Position numbers and translations under genes: made by a program. DNA of 15,218 bases from assembly GCA_050015355.1 (NCBI GenBank), contig JBEKBO010000132.1, positions 1-15,218 on the forward strand, read 5' to 3'. The DNA is from CAWBRT01 sp050015355. GTDB lineage: Bacteria > Acidobacteriota > Terriglobia > Terriglobales > Acidobacteriaceae. The stretch's first letter is position 1. The number at the start of each line of letters is the position of its first letter. A model generated the notes under the pieces. It did not search any database, was not told the origin of the DNA, and saw nothing but the letters and a program-made list of their open reading frames with translations. Positions 6,058-13,555 of this stretch are shown one piece after another.

Positions 6058-6351
6058 CTACTCGACGAAATCGACGAAGGAATCGACGATTTCAGCCCCA
6101 CAGTTGTTGGCAATGCGGGTCGCGGCCGATTCGACTTTTTTCATTAGACCTTCCAGGTAGTCGCGCGACTCCGACACGCCGACAATCGCAATCGTCGCGC
6201 GCTGCCACAGATCCGTGACCTCGACTTCGGCCACGGCAACGTTGAAGCTCGCGCGCAAACGATCCTTCAGGCTGCGCGTGACCTGGCGCTTGTCTTTCAG
6301 CGAGTGAGCAGCTTCCATACGAAGCTCAAGCGTGAGATGGGCAATATGCAT
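6058..6351 (-). CDS. ylxP: DUF503 (YlxP-like) protein
   Basis: This 97-residue protein, MHIAHLTLELRMEAAHSLKDKRQVTRSLKDRLR and onward, carries the DUF503 signature: a first strand followed by SLKdKR..v..l..rlr..fnvavaEv. WQRATIAIVGVS and the C-terminal DFVE also fit. DUF503 proteins are small alpha/beta proteins found between infB and rbfA in many bacteria (ylxP in Bacillus). Reports link ylxP to ribosome assembly, but the molecular role is not firmly established. The ATG at 6351 is chosen because the conserved domain begins there; the open frame extends upstream without family resemblance. Only a weak AGG precedes the start. The gene lies 127 bp after infB, beyond a GAAA-loop hairpin. Confidence 0.88.
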   Translation of the reverse strand: MHIAHLTLELRMEAAHSLKDKRQVTRSLKDRLRASFNVAVAEVEVTDLWQRATIAIVGVSESRDYLEGLMKKVESAATRIANNCGAEIVDSFVDFVE

Positions 6352-6424
6352 AGTGCCTGACCAGTTTCGCCGGTCAGCCCGGCGGCGATGGCCAACCCAA
6401 GGAAAGCCGAGGAAACGGACTCGT

Positions 6425-6453
6425 GCAGAAAGGGCCCCGCTTTCGCGGAGCCC
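6425..6453 (-). terminator. Weak intrinsic-terminator-like hairpin after infB
   Basis: On the minus strand a 9-bp stem with one G-T pair, GGGCTCCGC/GCGGGGCCC, closes a GAAA tetraloop and is followed by TTTCTGC. It begins 26 bp after the infB stop. The short, interrupted T-run suggests partial termination or mRNA 3'-end processing rather than a full stop, because ylxP and rbfA follow on the same strand. Confidence 0.45.
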
Positions 6454-6478
6454 GGCTTCAGGATACCGACCCACAGCC

Positions 6479-9400
6479 CTACGCCATCATCTCCGCCGCA
6501 ATGCGCTCGGTGATGTAGGCCTCGATAACGTCGCCGATCTTCACATCGTTGTAGTTGGCGATTGAGATGCCGCACTCCATTCCATTGCGCACCTCGGAGG
6601 CATCTTCCTTGAAGCGGCGTAGCGAAGCGACCTTCCCCTTGAAGACCACAACGTTGTCGCGCAGCAGCCGCACCTCGGAATCGCGCTTGATGGTGCCGTC
6701 GGCAATGAAGCAACCGGCAACGGTGCCGACCTTCGGGATGCGGAAGGTATCGCGGACCTCGGCGCGTCCCTGGTAGGTCTCCTTGATGGTCGGTTCGAGC
6801 AGGCCGACCATGGCTTTCTTCATTTCGTCTTGCAGTTCGTAAATGATCGAATGCAGGCGAATGTCGACCTTCTCCTGGGCTGCCATCTCCTGTGCTTTGC
6901 GCTCGGGCCGCACGTTGAAGCCGATGATGATGGCATTCGAAGCGGAGGCCAACAGCACGTCGGTTTCGGTGATGGCGCCGACGGAGGCGTGCAGCACCTT
7001 GATCTTGACCTGGTCATTCGAGAGTTTGTTGAGCAGGTCGGAGATAACTTCCACCGAACCTTGCACGTCGCCCTTGAGAATGATGGGGAGTTCTTTAACT
7101 CCGGCGGTTTTAATCTGTTCGGCCAGCCCTTCCAGAGAGACTCGCGTGCTCTTGGCCAGGGAGGCTTCGCGGGCTTTCTGCTCGCGGTACTCCGCGATTT
7201 CACGGGCCTTTTCGCGATCGGCTACGACCACAAACTGGTCGCCGGCCTGGGGCAAACCTTCCAGTCCAAGAATTTCCACAGGGGTCGCCGGGGGTGCCGT
7301 ATCGAGCACGTGTCCACGATCGTCGAGCATGGCGCGCACTTTGCCGAACACATTGCCGACGACGAAGTGATCGCCGGAATGCAGCGTGCCGTTCTGAACC
7401 AGCACGGTGGCAACGGGACCGCGTCCGCGATCGAGCTTCGCCTCAAGCACGCTGCCGGTGGCGGAACGCTCGGGAACGGCCTTGAGGTCCTGCAGATCCG
7501 CAACCAGGCAGACCATCTCCATCAGCAGGTTGAGGTTGGTCTTTTGCTTGGCCGATACGTCTACGAACACGGTCGAGCCGCCCCAGTCTTCGGGGAGCAG
7601 TCCGCGGTCGGCCAACTGCTTCTTCACCCGGTCGGGCAGTGCGCCCGGCTTATCGATCTTGTTTACGGCCACGATGATCGGAACTTTCGCGGCGTTTGCG
7701 TGATCGATAGCTTCCAGCGTCTGCGGCATCACGCCGTCGTCGGCGGCAACCACCAGAACGACAATGTCGGTAACCTTCGATCCACGGGCACGCATACGGG
7801 TGAACGCTTCGTGACCCGGCGTATCGAGAAACACGATCTCCCGGCCATAAGCGGGCGAGTTGGTGTCCGTGATCTGCACCTTGTAAGCGCCGATGTGCTG
7901 GGTAATGCCGCCGGCCTCGCCTTCGGCCACGTTGGTGGAGCGAATGGCGTCGAGAAGGCTGGTCTTGCCGTGATCGACGTGACCCATGATGGTCACCACC
8001 GGTGGACGCGTGACCTGGGCAAAGACCGACTCGTCGTTGGCGGCAAGTGCCTGATTCTCCATATCCTGCTGCACCTGCGCCTCGAAGCTGATGAGGTTGG
8101 TGCTGGCGCCGAACTGACGCGCCATTTCGTTGGCCAGTTCCGCATCGAGCGTCTGGTTGATGGTCGCGAAGACGCCACGCGCGAGCAGACGGGCAATCAT
8201 GTCCTTGGCGCGAATACCGAGCTTCTCGGCGAGTTCCTTGACGCTAATGCCTTCCGTGATGGTGATTTCGCGGGTGATCGGGAGAGGCTCGGTGGAAAGA
8301 GAGAGCCGCGGCGGCGGCACAAACCCCTTCATCGGACCTTCTTGTTTCCCGCGTGGAACATAGCGCTGTCCCGGACGGCGAGACGGCGAACCGGGCCGTC
8401 CGGCGGGACGTCCCGTAGGCGGAGGCGCGGTACCGGCAGCAGCACCCATCGGACGGCCGCCCATGGGGCGCCCAGCCTGACCAGGCGTCGTGCGGGTGGG
8501 ATGCATGGGACGGCGCTCACCGGGACGCAAAGCCGGACGCGCTGCGCCTGGGGGCGCTCCCGCCGATGGCGCTCCTCCCGGCTGCGGGCGTGAACGCTGG
8601 AACAGAGGTTGCCCACGAACCGGCTGGCCAGTGGGGCGGGCTGCCGGCGGCGTCGCCGGACGCACAGGCTGCACAGGCGCGTGATAAACCGGACGCGGAC
8701 CAGTCTGGGGCACAATCATGCGGCGTCCCGCCACACCCTGCTGACCAAGCTGTCCCGGTCGAGCGGCATGAGTTCCGCCTGCCGCGGGGGCATGCGGTGC
8801 CGCAGAGCCGGCCGCGTGGCGAGTTTGAGCCCTATCGGACTGCGCCGCCGCTGGACGATTCGTCTGCGACGGACGAGACGGAACTGCCGGCTTTGCGGGC
8901 GTGGCCGCGCGTGCCGGGGAAGCTGGATGAGTGCTGGCCTCCGGCCCCTGCGGTTGTTCGACTGGGGACGACGCAATCGCCTCGAGAGGCGCTGCCGACA
9001 CCAGTTCTGCGGCCAATGCCTCCTCAGGCTCAGCTTCAACGGGCACAGTTGCCGCCGAAGGCGGCGCCTGGGGCGCTTCGAGTTCAACAACGGCTGTATC
9101 GATTTCTTCCTCCCCGGGGTGTTCAGGGGTGCTTATTGGAGGAGCCGGAACCTTTGGCGGCTCGACTTTGGAGGGTGGCGGAGCAAACACCGGACGTTGT
9201 GGCGCAACTGTCGCCGGTGTGATCAAACGCGGTTTGGACACCGGCGGCTCGACGGCTGGTGAAGTAGAGCGGGTCGACGCGACTACAGGGGGTTCGACGG
9301 GGTGCGCGGCAGGAGCAGCCGCCTTGGTAACGACTGCCCGCGGCGGAATTGCCGGGGCTTTCCCCGCTTCCGGCGGACGCGCGGGGGAAGTTGAGGAACG

Positions 9401-9697
9401 CAAGGCAGCGGGCGGATGCTCTTTTTGCTCAATGATCGCTTTCAGCGCATCACCAGGCTTGGAGATTCGCGACAGGTCGATCTTGGGACGGAGTTCATCC
9501 GAACTGGCGCGATGGCGCACCTCACGGCCTGAGCCCTGCTGCTCCAGAACATACCTGCGTACGCGCGCAGCCTCGTCTTCCTCGATGGAGCTGGAGTGAG
9601 TTTTCTTTTCGGTCACTCCCACTTTCAGCAAGACTTCGAGAATCTCCCTGCTCTTGACTTCCAGCTCCCGCGCCAAATCGTTGATTCGAATCTTCAT
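6479..9697 (-). CDS. infB: Translation initiation factor IF-2
   Basis: IF-2 is the GTPase that positions fMet-tRNA on the 30S subunit and drives 50S joining. This 1072-residue copy has an IF2_N module at 1-50 (MKIRINDLARELEVKSREILE), then a roughly 410-residue linker rich in Pro, Ala, Arg and Gly (about 60-470). A second IF2_N (about 471-530) precedes the G domain with G1 GHVDHGKT (572-579), GGITQHIGAY, G3 DTPGHEAF (from 625) and G4 NKID (679-682). The remaining domains II-IV end in the conserved GMECGISIANYNDVKIGDVIEAY. The linker is long beside the 890-residue E. coli protein. The ATG at 9697 follows AGGCGG closely. nusA ends 139 bp upstream, and that gap contains no ylxR or ylxQ. Confidence 0.97.
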   Translation of the reverse strand: MKIRINDLARELEVKSREILEVLLKVGVTEKKTHSSSIEEDEAARVRRYVLEQQGSGREVRHRASSDELRPKIDLSRISKPGDALKAIIEQKEHPPAALRSSTSPARPPEAGKAPAIPPRAVVTKAAAPAAHPVEPPVVASTRSTSPAVEPPVSKPRLITPATVAPQRPVFAPPPSKVEPPKVPAPPISTPEHPGEEEIDTAVVELEAPQAPPSAATVPVEAEPEEALAAELVSAAPLEAIASSPVEQPQGPEASTHPASPARAATPAKPAVPSRPSQTNRPAAAQSDRAQTRHAAGSAAPHAPAAGGTHAARPGQLGQQGVAGRRMIVPQTGPRPVYHAPVQPVRPATPPAARPTGQPVRGQPLFQRSRPQPGGAPSAGAPPGAARPALRPGERRPMHPTRTTPGQAGRPMGGRPMGAAAGTAPPPTGRPAGRPGSPSRRPGQRYVPRGKQEGPMKGFVPPPRLSLSTEPLPITREITITEGISVKELAEKLGIRAKDMIARLLARGVFATINQTLDAELANEMARQFGASTNLISFEAQVQQDMENQALAANDESVFAQVTRPPVVTIMGHVDHGKTSLLDAIRSTNVAEGEAGGITQHIGAYKVQITDTNSPAYGREIVFLDTPGHEAFTRMRARGSKVTDIVVLVVAADDGVMPQTLEAIDHANAAKVPIIVAVNKIDKPGALPDRVKKQLADRGLLPEDWGGSTVFVDVSAKQKTNLNLLMEMVCLVADLQDLKAVPERSATGSVLEAKLDRGRGPVATVLVQNGTLHSGDHFVVGNVFGKVRAMLDDRGHVLDTAPPATPVEILGLEGLPQAGDQFVVVADREKAREIAEYREQKAREASLAKSTRVSLEGLAEQIKTAGVKELPIILKGDVQGSVEVISDLLNKLSNDQVKIKVLHASVGAITETDVLLASASNAIIIGFNVRPERKAQEMAAQEKVDIRLHSIIYELQDEMKKAMVGLLEPTIKETYQGRAEVRDTFRIPKVGTVAGCFIADGTIKRDSEVRLLRDNVVVFKGKVASLRRFKEDASEVRNGMECGISIANYNDVKIGDVIEAYITERIAAEMMA

Positions 9698-9836
9698 CCG
9701 CCTGTGTATTCCCCCCGTAAAATAAACCAGCCGTTAAGTCTTCATCGCTACCTCACGGTTTCGGTTTCGAAACGTTCACCCCACAAGCCACAGTCATTGC
9801 CGGGAGCGCCATCCGCACTGCACGTCAACCAGGTAT

Positions 9837-11417
9837 TCACTGCTTCTCGGGTGTTGGATGGTCTTCGCCCGGATGCGGCTCATCGCTGTTAACTTTTGCT
9901 TCGTCTGCCGGGGGCGCGCTTTCCACCCCACCACTGATGATACTCGCTTCCAGATTCTGCCCGCTCTCGACCGGCTCATCCGTGCTGCCGGGAGCCTGCT
10001 CCGAGACATCTGAAAAGCTGGCGCCGTCGCCGCTTTGATCCGCTGAAACCGGCTCCGTCTGGTTCTCCTCACTCACGCCGGCTTCGGCTTGATCAAGTGC
10101 AGCAGCTTCCACATCCGCGGTTTCACTACCCTCGGCGGCTTCAAGACTGGAAAAGTAATTATTGATCGTATAGAAGATTTTTTCCATGGTCTTGGGGCCA
10201 ATGCCCGGAATTGCTTCCAACTGCTCAGGATGCATATCCGCCAGCTCTTCGATGGTAGTCACGCCCGCGCTTTGCAGCTTCTCCAGCAAACCCGCCCCAA
10301 GTTCACCCGCCAGGCTGTCCAGCGGAGTGCTTGGAGTGCCCACCAGCGCGCTCATTTGCTGCTCCACTTCCTGACGCTTCTCTTCCTCGCTCTTGATGTC
10401 GATCTTCCAGCCGAGCAACTTGGCGGCCAGGCGGACATTCTGCCCCTTCTTGCCAATGGCGAGCGAAAGCTGGCTGTCGTCGACGATGACCTCCAGGTGT
10501 TTGCTCTGACTGTCGACCACGCTCACCCGGCTGACCTTGGCCGGCTGCAAAGCCTTTTCGGCGAACGTGACCGGATCTTCGTGGTACTCGATGATGTCGA
10601 TCTTTTCGCCGCGCAATTCGCGGATGATTGACTGCACGCGCATTCCCTTCATGCCGACGCAAGCACCGACGGCATCGACGTCCTTGTCCTTGGACATCAC
10701 CGCAATCTTGGTGCGCTCGCCGGCCTCACGCGCAATCGCCCTGATAACCACGGTCCCGTCGTAAATCTCGGGAACCTCGGTCTGAAACAGATGACTGACA
10801 AGTTCGGGAGCGGCACGCGAAACCACCACCTGCGGCCCCTTCGAGGCCTTTTCGACCCGCACGATCACAACCCGCACACGCTCGCCCGGCGCAAACGACT
10901 CCAACCGCGATTGCTCTTTCTTGGACATGCGGGCTTCCGCTTTGCCGACATCGAAAATCAAATCCTGCCCTTCGATCCGCTTGACGGTGGCATTGACGAT
11001 TTCGCCGACGCGGTTGATGTACTCGTTGTAAACCGTGTCGCGCTCTGCCTCTCGCACTTTCTGGAAGATTACCTGCTTCGCCAATTGCGCGGCGATGCGT
11101 CCGAGAACGTCCGTCGGCTTCTCGATCAGCAACTCGCCGCCGGCTTCGGCCTCGGAATTGAACTTGCGTGCGTCGTCGAGCGTGATCTGGCCATTCGGAT
11201 CGAGAACTTCCTCCGGACTGCCGACAATCTGCTTCACCGCGTAAGCGCGGATATGGCCGCTTTCGCGGTCCAGCACGGCCCTCAGATTCTCCTGCGTCTT
11301 GTAATACTTGCGGGTGGCGACAACAATGGCGTCCTCCACGGCCGAGACGACGATCTGCGGGTCGATTCCCTTCTCCCGACTCAAAGCGTCGATGACGTTA
11401 TACAGTTCACTAGGCAT
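9837..11417 (-). CDS. nusA: Transcription elongation/termination factor NusA
   Basis: NusA binds RNA polymerase and nascent RNA, controlling pausing, termination and antitermination. This 526-residue copy has the N-terminal polymerase-binding domain (about 1-125), an S1 domain (about 133-200, GEIVNATVKRIEGQDLIFDVGKAEA), and two KH domains with GxxG loops VGMKG (254-258) and IGKKG (321-325). One C-terminal helix-hairpin-helix domain follows (about 366-420, GVTTIEELADMHPEQLEAIPGIGP). The last 100 residues (about 425-526) are an acidic Glu/Asp/Ser/Pro tail without visible fold. The ATG at 11417 is supported by AAGGTG about nine bases upstream. rimP ends 34 bp before it, so the two are co-transcribed. 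NusA is known to regulate its own operon in E. coli, which makes the leader terminator upstream of rimP relevant. Confidence 0.97.
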   Translation of the reverse strand: MPSELYNVIDALSREKGIDPQIVVSAVEDAIVVATRKYYKTQENLRAVLDRESGHIRAYAVKQIVGSPEEVLDPNGQITLDDARKFNSEAEAGGELLIEKPTDVLGRIAAQLAKQVIFQKVREAERDTVYNEYINRVGEIVNATVKRIEGQDLIFDVGKAEARMSKKEQSRLESFAPGERVRVVIVRVEKASKGPQVVVSRAAPELVSHLFQTEVPEIYDGTVVIRAIAREAGERTKIAVMSKDKDVDAVGACVGMKGMRVQSIIRELRGEKIDIIEYHEDPVTFAEKALQPAKVSRVSVVDSQSKHLEVIVDDSQLSLAIGKKGQNVRLAAKLLGWKIDIKSEEEKRQEVEQQMSALVGTPSTPLDSLAGELGAGLLEKLQSAGVTTIEELADMHPEQLEAIPGIGPKTMEKIFYTINNYFSSLEAAEGSETADVEAAALDQAEAGVSEENQTEPVSADQSGDGASFSDVSEQAPGSTDEPVESGQNLEASIISGGVESAPPADEAKVNSDEPHPGEDHPTPEKQ

Positions 11418-11451
11418 AGGAATTCACCTTCCACAAACAACCGCTCAAATA

Positions 11452-11859
11452 CTAGAACTCAGGAACCAGTTGCGCCTTTTCCACATTGGAATAGGCAATC
11501 TTCAGTATGCCGGAGCCTTGCTGCTGCGCCTTCTTCTTGCTGGTTACCGCTCCCAGATCCACCGTCAACTGGCCGCCGTCAAATTGAACCAGCCGCCCTT
11601 GAAAGTGGCGGTTCCCATCGATCGGTTCGTGCGTGCTGAATTTCACCAGGCTACCCTGGAAACGCTCGAAGTCCGCGGGTTTGAGCAGCTTCCGGTCAAG
11701 ACCCGGCGAAGAGATTTCAAGCACGTAGGACCCGCCAGGCAAAACACGCAAATGACGCGTCTTGCCGCTGCCGTGCAGCTCCACTTCCACCAGCTCCAAG
11801 CCGCTCGAGGAGGCGACGCGTTCCGCTATTTCCTTGATGCGATCAACGGTGAAAGCCAT
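11452..11859 (-). CDS. rimP: Ribosome maturation factor RimP, internally shortened
   Basis: RimP binds the 30S subunit early and helps assembly around S12. This protein has 135 residues against the usual 150 or more. The start (VDRIKEIAERVASSSGLELVEVEL, 5-28) and the block PGGSYVLEISSPGLDRKLLKPADFERFQGSLV (41-72) are clear RimP hallmarks, as is the end SNVEKAQLVPEF. Between LRV (37-39) and PGGSYVLE (41-48), however, the segment that normally carries strand 3 and helix 2 of the N-terminal domain (yID..GvtlddC..vSr.ls..LDved) is missing, roughly 30 residues. The frame is intact across the join, so this is an in-frame deletion, not a frameshift. The C-terminal SH3-like domain looks complete. It is first in the operon. 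No strong Shine-Dalgarno precedes the ATG at 11859. Confidence 0.9.
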   Translation of the reverse strand: MAFTVDRIKEIAERVASSSGLELVEVELHGSGKTRHLRVLPGGSYVLEISSPGLDRKLLKPADFERFQGSLVKFSTHEPIDGNRHFQGRLVQFDGGQLTVDLGAVTSKKKAQQQGSGILKIAYSNVEKAQLVPEF

Positions 11860-12052
11860 CGTTACAATCGATTCGTTCCAGGTACAAGCCCGGCTGACAA
11901 GCCAGCCAGCGGCCGGTCCGCCCGCAGGCCGAGGAGTCGCTCCGGCACGTTACTTCCGCAGCCGGCTAAGCGTTTCCCCCATACCCAAGCGAACGTTCCC
12001 TGACAGGCTCAGTCCTTTACCTGCGTTCGACAATCTCCATGTAGGGGAGAGC

Positions 12053-12077
12053 AAACAAAAAGTGGGCTTTCGCCCAC
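12053..12077 (-). terminator. Intrinsic terminator / attenuator in the rimP leader
   Basis: On the minus strand GTGGGC-GAAA-GCCCAC is followed at once by TTTTTGTTT: a 6-bp GC-rich stem, a GNRA loop and a good T-tract. It lies about 35-60 nt after the predicted transcription start and about 190 nt before rimP, with no gene in between. Regulated read-through is therefore the simplest reading. Leader terminators upstream of rimP-nusA-infB are known in E. coli, where NusA takes part in feedback. Confidence 0.7.
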
Positions 12078-12117
12078 CGCACGAATCACCAGCTAAAACC
12101 GGCGCAGCTCCATGCTT

Positions 12118-12146
12118 AGTATACGCCGCCAGTATGGCAAAAACAA
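12118..12146 (-). promoter_or_regulatory. Probable sigma-70-type promoter of the rimP-nusA-infB operon
   Basis: On the minus strand TTGTTT (12141-12146) and TATACT (12118-12123) are separated by exactly 17 bp. The -10 matches five of six consensus positions; the -35 matches only TTG. Transcription would start near 12111, giving a leader of about 250 nt that contains the terminator at 12053-12077. Confidence 0.5.
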
Positions 12147-12184
12147 CCGAACTGCTGATCCCAAGCGATAACCCTATAAATTAG

Positions 12185-12513
12185 ATGCAGCGAGAAAGTG
12201 CGGGTTTCCAGCAGCTCGCTATTGCGATGGTCGCCTTCCCCGGCAAATGCGTCTCCAAACTGGTGGATTGGAGGCTCCATCTGCTCCGAATAGCTCTGGC
12301 AGCCGTTCTGGCCTCCGGAAACAGCTTCGCGCAGCAAACCCCGCCGGCACCTGCACCTGGGGTCCAGAGCTCCCAGACAGGGAGGCCTCCAGCCTTGGCG
12401 TATCGGCCGGCTTCAACGTGATGCGAGAGTTTCTTCCCGACCTCAATCGCCTGACGGCCAAGGGGCACAGGAAAGCGGCTACCAGCGGGCCTTTCGGAAG
12501 CGAGCGGCAATAA
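12185..12513 (+). pseudogene. Deleted, frameshifted secreted-protein gene (paralogue remnant)
   Basis: The 5' part, in the frame of the ATG at 12185, encodes a signal-peptide-like stretch, HLLRIALAAVLASGNSFAQQ, followed by a Pro-rich linker (TPPAPAPG), and stops at 12419-12421. A second frame, ending at TAA 12511-12513, encodes SAGFNVMREFLPDLNRLTAKG. The EF-PD-NR pattern recurs as VEFWPDINRYL near the end of the intact secreted protein that follows, whose N-terminus is likewise a signal peptide plus Pro/Ala linker. The region therefore looks like a paralogue that has lost most of its middle, roughly 150 or more codons, and shifted frame. The resemblance is short, so the relationship is probable rather than certain. 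An in-frame ATG at 12227 is an alternative start. Confidence 0.55.
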
Positions 12514-12516
12514 AAT

Positions 12517-12545
12517 TTGCCTGCCCTTCGCACAGCCCCTAGAAT
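12517..12545 (+). promoter_or_regulatory. Promoter of the secreted-protein gene
   Basis: TTGCCT (12517-12522) and TAGAAT (12540-12545) are 17 bp apart, each close to the sigma-70 consensus. The -35 starts three bases after the pseudogene stop. Predicted transcription begins near 12552, leaving a leader of about 80 nt before the GTG start at 12632. Confidence 0.55.
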
Positions 12546-12631
12546 GATCAAGCAGACCGGATTCGCGGAAGGTATAGCCCGGAAAGAGCCGTTGAACTCC
12601 CGAAAAGACTTTATAGGCAAGGACCCTCTCA

Positions 12632-13462
12632 GTGATCGTTCGCCATACTGGTTTAGTCAAGCTACTGCCAACCCTGATAGTTGCGATGTGTATCGCCTCG
12701 GGCGCGTGGGCGCAAACCACGACGCCGCCTGGAGCAGCGCCGCCTGCTGCTTCAGCCAGCCAGACGCAACAACCGGGTGCACAGAATGGCGAAAACAAGC
12801 CGGCGCAGCTTTCGGAACGGGAGAGAGCGGCGCAGGAATTGAAGCAGCAGGAGAAGCAACGAATTCTGGGAGTGGTGCCGAATTTCAACACCACCGATGT
12901 TCAGAACGCAGCGCCGCTCAGCCCCAGTCAGAAGTTCCATTTGATGTTCAGGAGCGCTGCCGATCCGTTTCAATTCGTTGCTTCCGGGCTGGATGCCGGC
13001 TTGAGCCAGGCCGAAAATGACTTCGCGGGTTACGGTCAGGGTGCGCAGGGATACTTCAAGCGGTTTGGCGCGGCGTACGCCGATCAGTTCGACGGGCTGC
13101 TGTGGGGAAATGCGATTCTGCCCATTCTGTTGCATGAGGATCCGCGGTATTTCCGCCAGGGCACGGGCAGTTTCAAGAAGCGCCTGTGGTATGCCATTTC
13201 TACCACGGTGATCACCAAAAATGACAACGGTACGCGGGGGCCAAACTATGCCAATGTGCTCGGAAACATCGTCGCCGGAGGTATCGCCAACGCTTACTAT
13301 CCCTCGACTGATCGCGGCCTCGGACTAACGTTTCAGCGTGCCTTTACGGTTACGGCGGAAGGCGCGATCGGCGCCGTTTTCGTCGAGTTCTGGCCAGACA
13401 TCAATCGCTATCTCCACCGGCATCGGGCGCAAACCGGCGCTCCGGAGCCTGCTTCGAAGTAG
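12632..13462 (+). CDS. Secreted/envelope protein of an uncharacterised family
   Basis: This 276-residue protein starts at GTG, with AAGGA eight bases upstream. Residues 1-27 form a signal peptide with likely cleavage after AWA (AWA-QTT), and there is no lipobox. A Pro/Ala/Gln/Thr-rich linker (28-58) and a charged stretch (60-77) lead into a folded region (about 80-265). Its motifs LLHEDPRYFRQGTGSFKKR (about 166-184), NYANVLGNIVAGGIANAYYP (205-224) and EFWPDINR (252-259) I associate, from memory, with exported proteins of unknown function common in Acidobacteriota. No catalytic pattern is recognised. An outer-membrane or periplasmic location is inferred from the signal peptide only. A broken paralogue lies directly upstream and guaB follows, each with its own promoter-like sequence. 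Confidence 0.82.
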   Translation: MIVRHTGLVKLLPTLIVAMCIASGAWAQTTTPPGAAPPAASASQTQQPGAQNGENKPAQLSERERAAQELKQQEKQRILGVVPNFNTTDVQNAAPLSPSQKFHLMFRSAADPFQFVASGLDAGLSQAENDFAGYGQGAQGYFKRFGAAYADQFDGLLWGNAILPILLHEDPRYFRQGTGSFKKRLWYAISTTVITKNDNGTRGPNYANVLGNIVAGGIANAYYPSTDRGLGLTFQRAFTVTAEGAIGAVFVEFWPDINRYLHRHRAQTGAPEPASK

Positions 13463-13488
13463 AGATTTCGCAGTAAAGATTAAGACGT

Positions 13489-13518
13489 TTGCCTAGCGGG
13501 CGCTTCCGCTCCTACAAT
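13489..13518 (+). promoter_or_regulatory. Promoter of guaB
   Basis: TTGCCT (13489-13494) and TACAAT (13513-13518) have an 18-bp spacer. The -35 is identical to that of the upstream gene. Transcription would start near 13525, giving a leader of about 30 nt. A 5-bp inverted repeat AGCGG/CCGCT (13495-13499 and 13506-13510) fills the spacer and could bind a regulator; this is unproven. I see no purine riboswitch-like structure. Confidence 0.5.
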
Positions 13519-13555
13519 CGATGTTTACGCTCCATCTCAATCACGGAAAAGCGCA

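Larger units (their letters stand above)
11860..12184. other. rimP operon leader and divergent intergenic region
   Basis: About 325 bp without a protein gene separate rimP (-) from the degenerate secreted-protein gene (+). On the minus strand it holds a promoter (12118-12146) and an intrinsic terminator (12053-12077), followed by about 190 nt of leader before the rimP ATG. On the plus strand TATAAA at 12175-12180 is a possible -10 for the pseudogene. The leader part 11880-12000 is GC-rich with several short complementary runs but no single dominant fold I can assign. Confidence 0.55.

Noticed and set aside
6830..8593. 587-codon plus-strand open frame
   Set aside because: It is antisense to infB, including its G domain. 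Histidine- and valine-rich composition without motifs is typical of a shadow frame.
10791..11639. 282-codon plus-strand open frame
   Set aside because: It is antisense to the N-terminal half of nusA and the end of rimP, both certain genes.
12181..12894. 237-codon minus-strand open frame across the pseudogene and the secreted-protein gene
   Set aside because: It has no family resemblance and runs antisense to a gene with a good promoter, ribosome-binding site and signal peptide.
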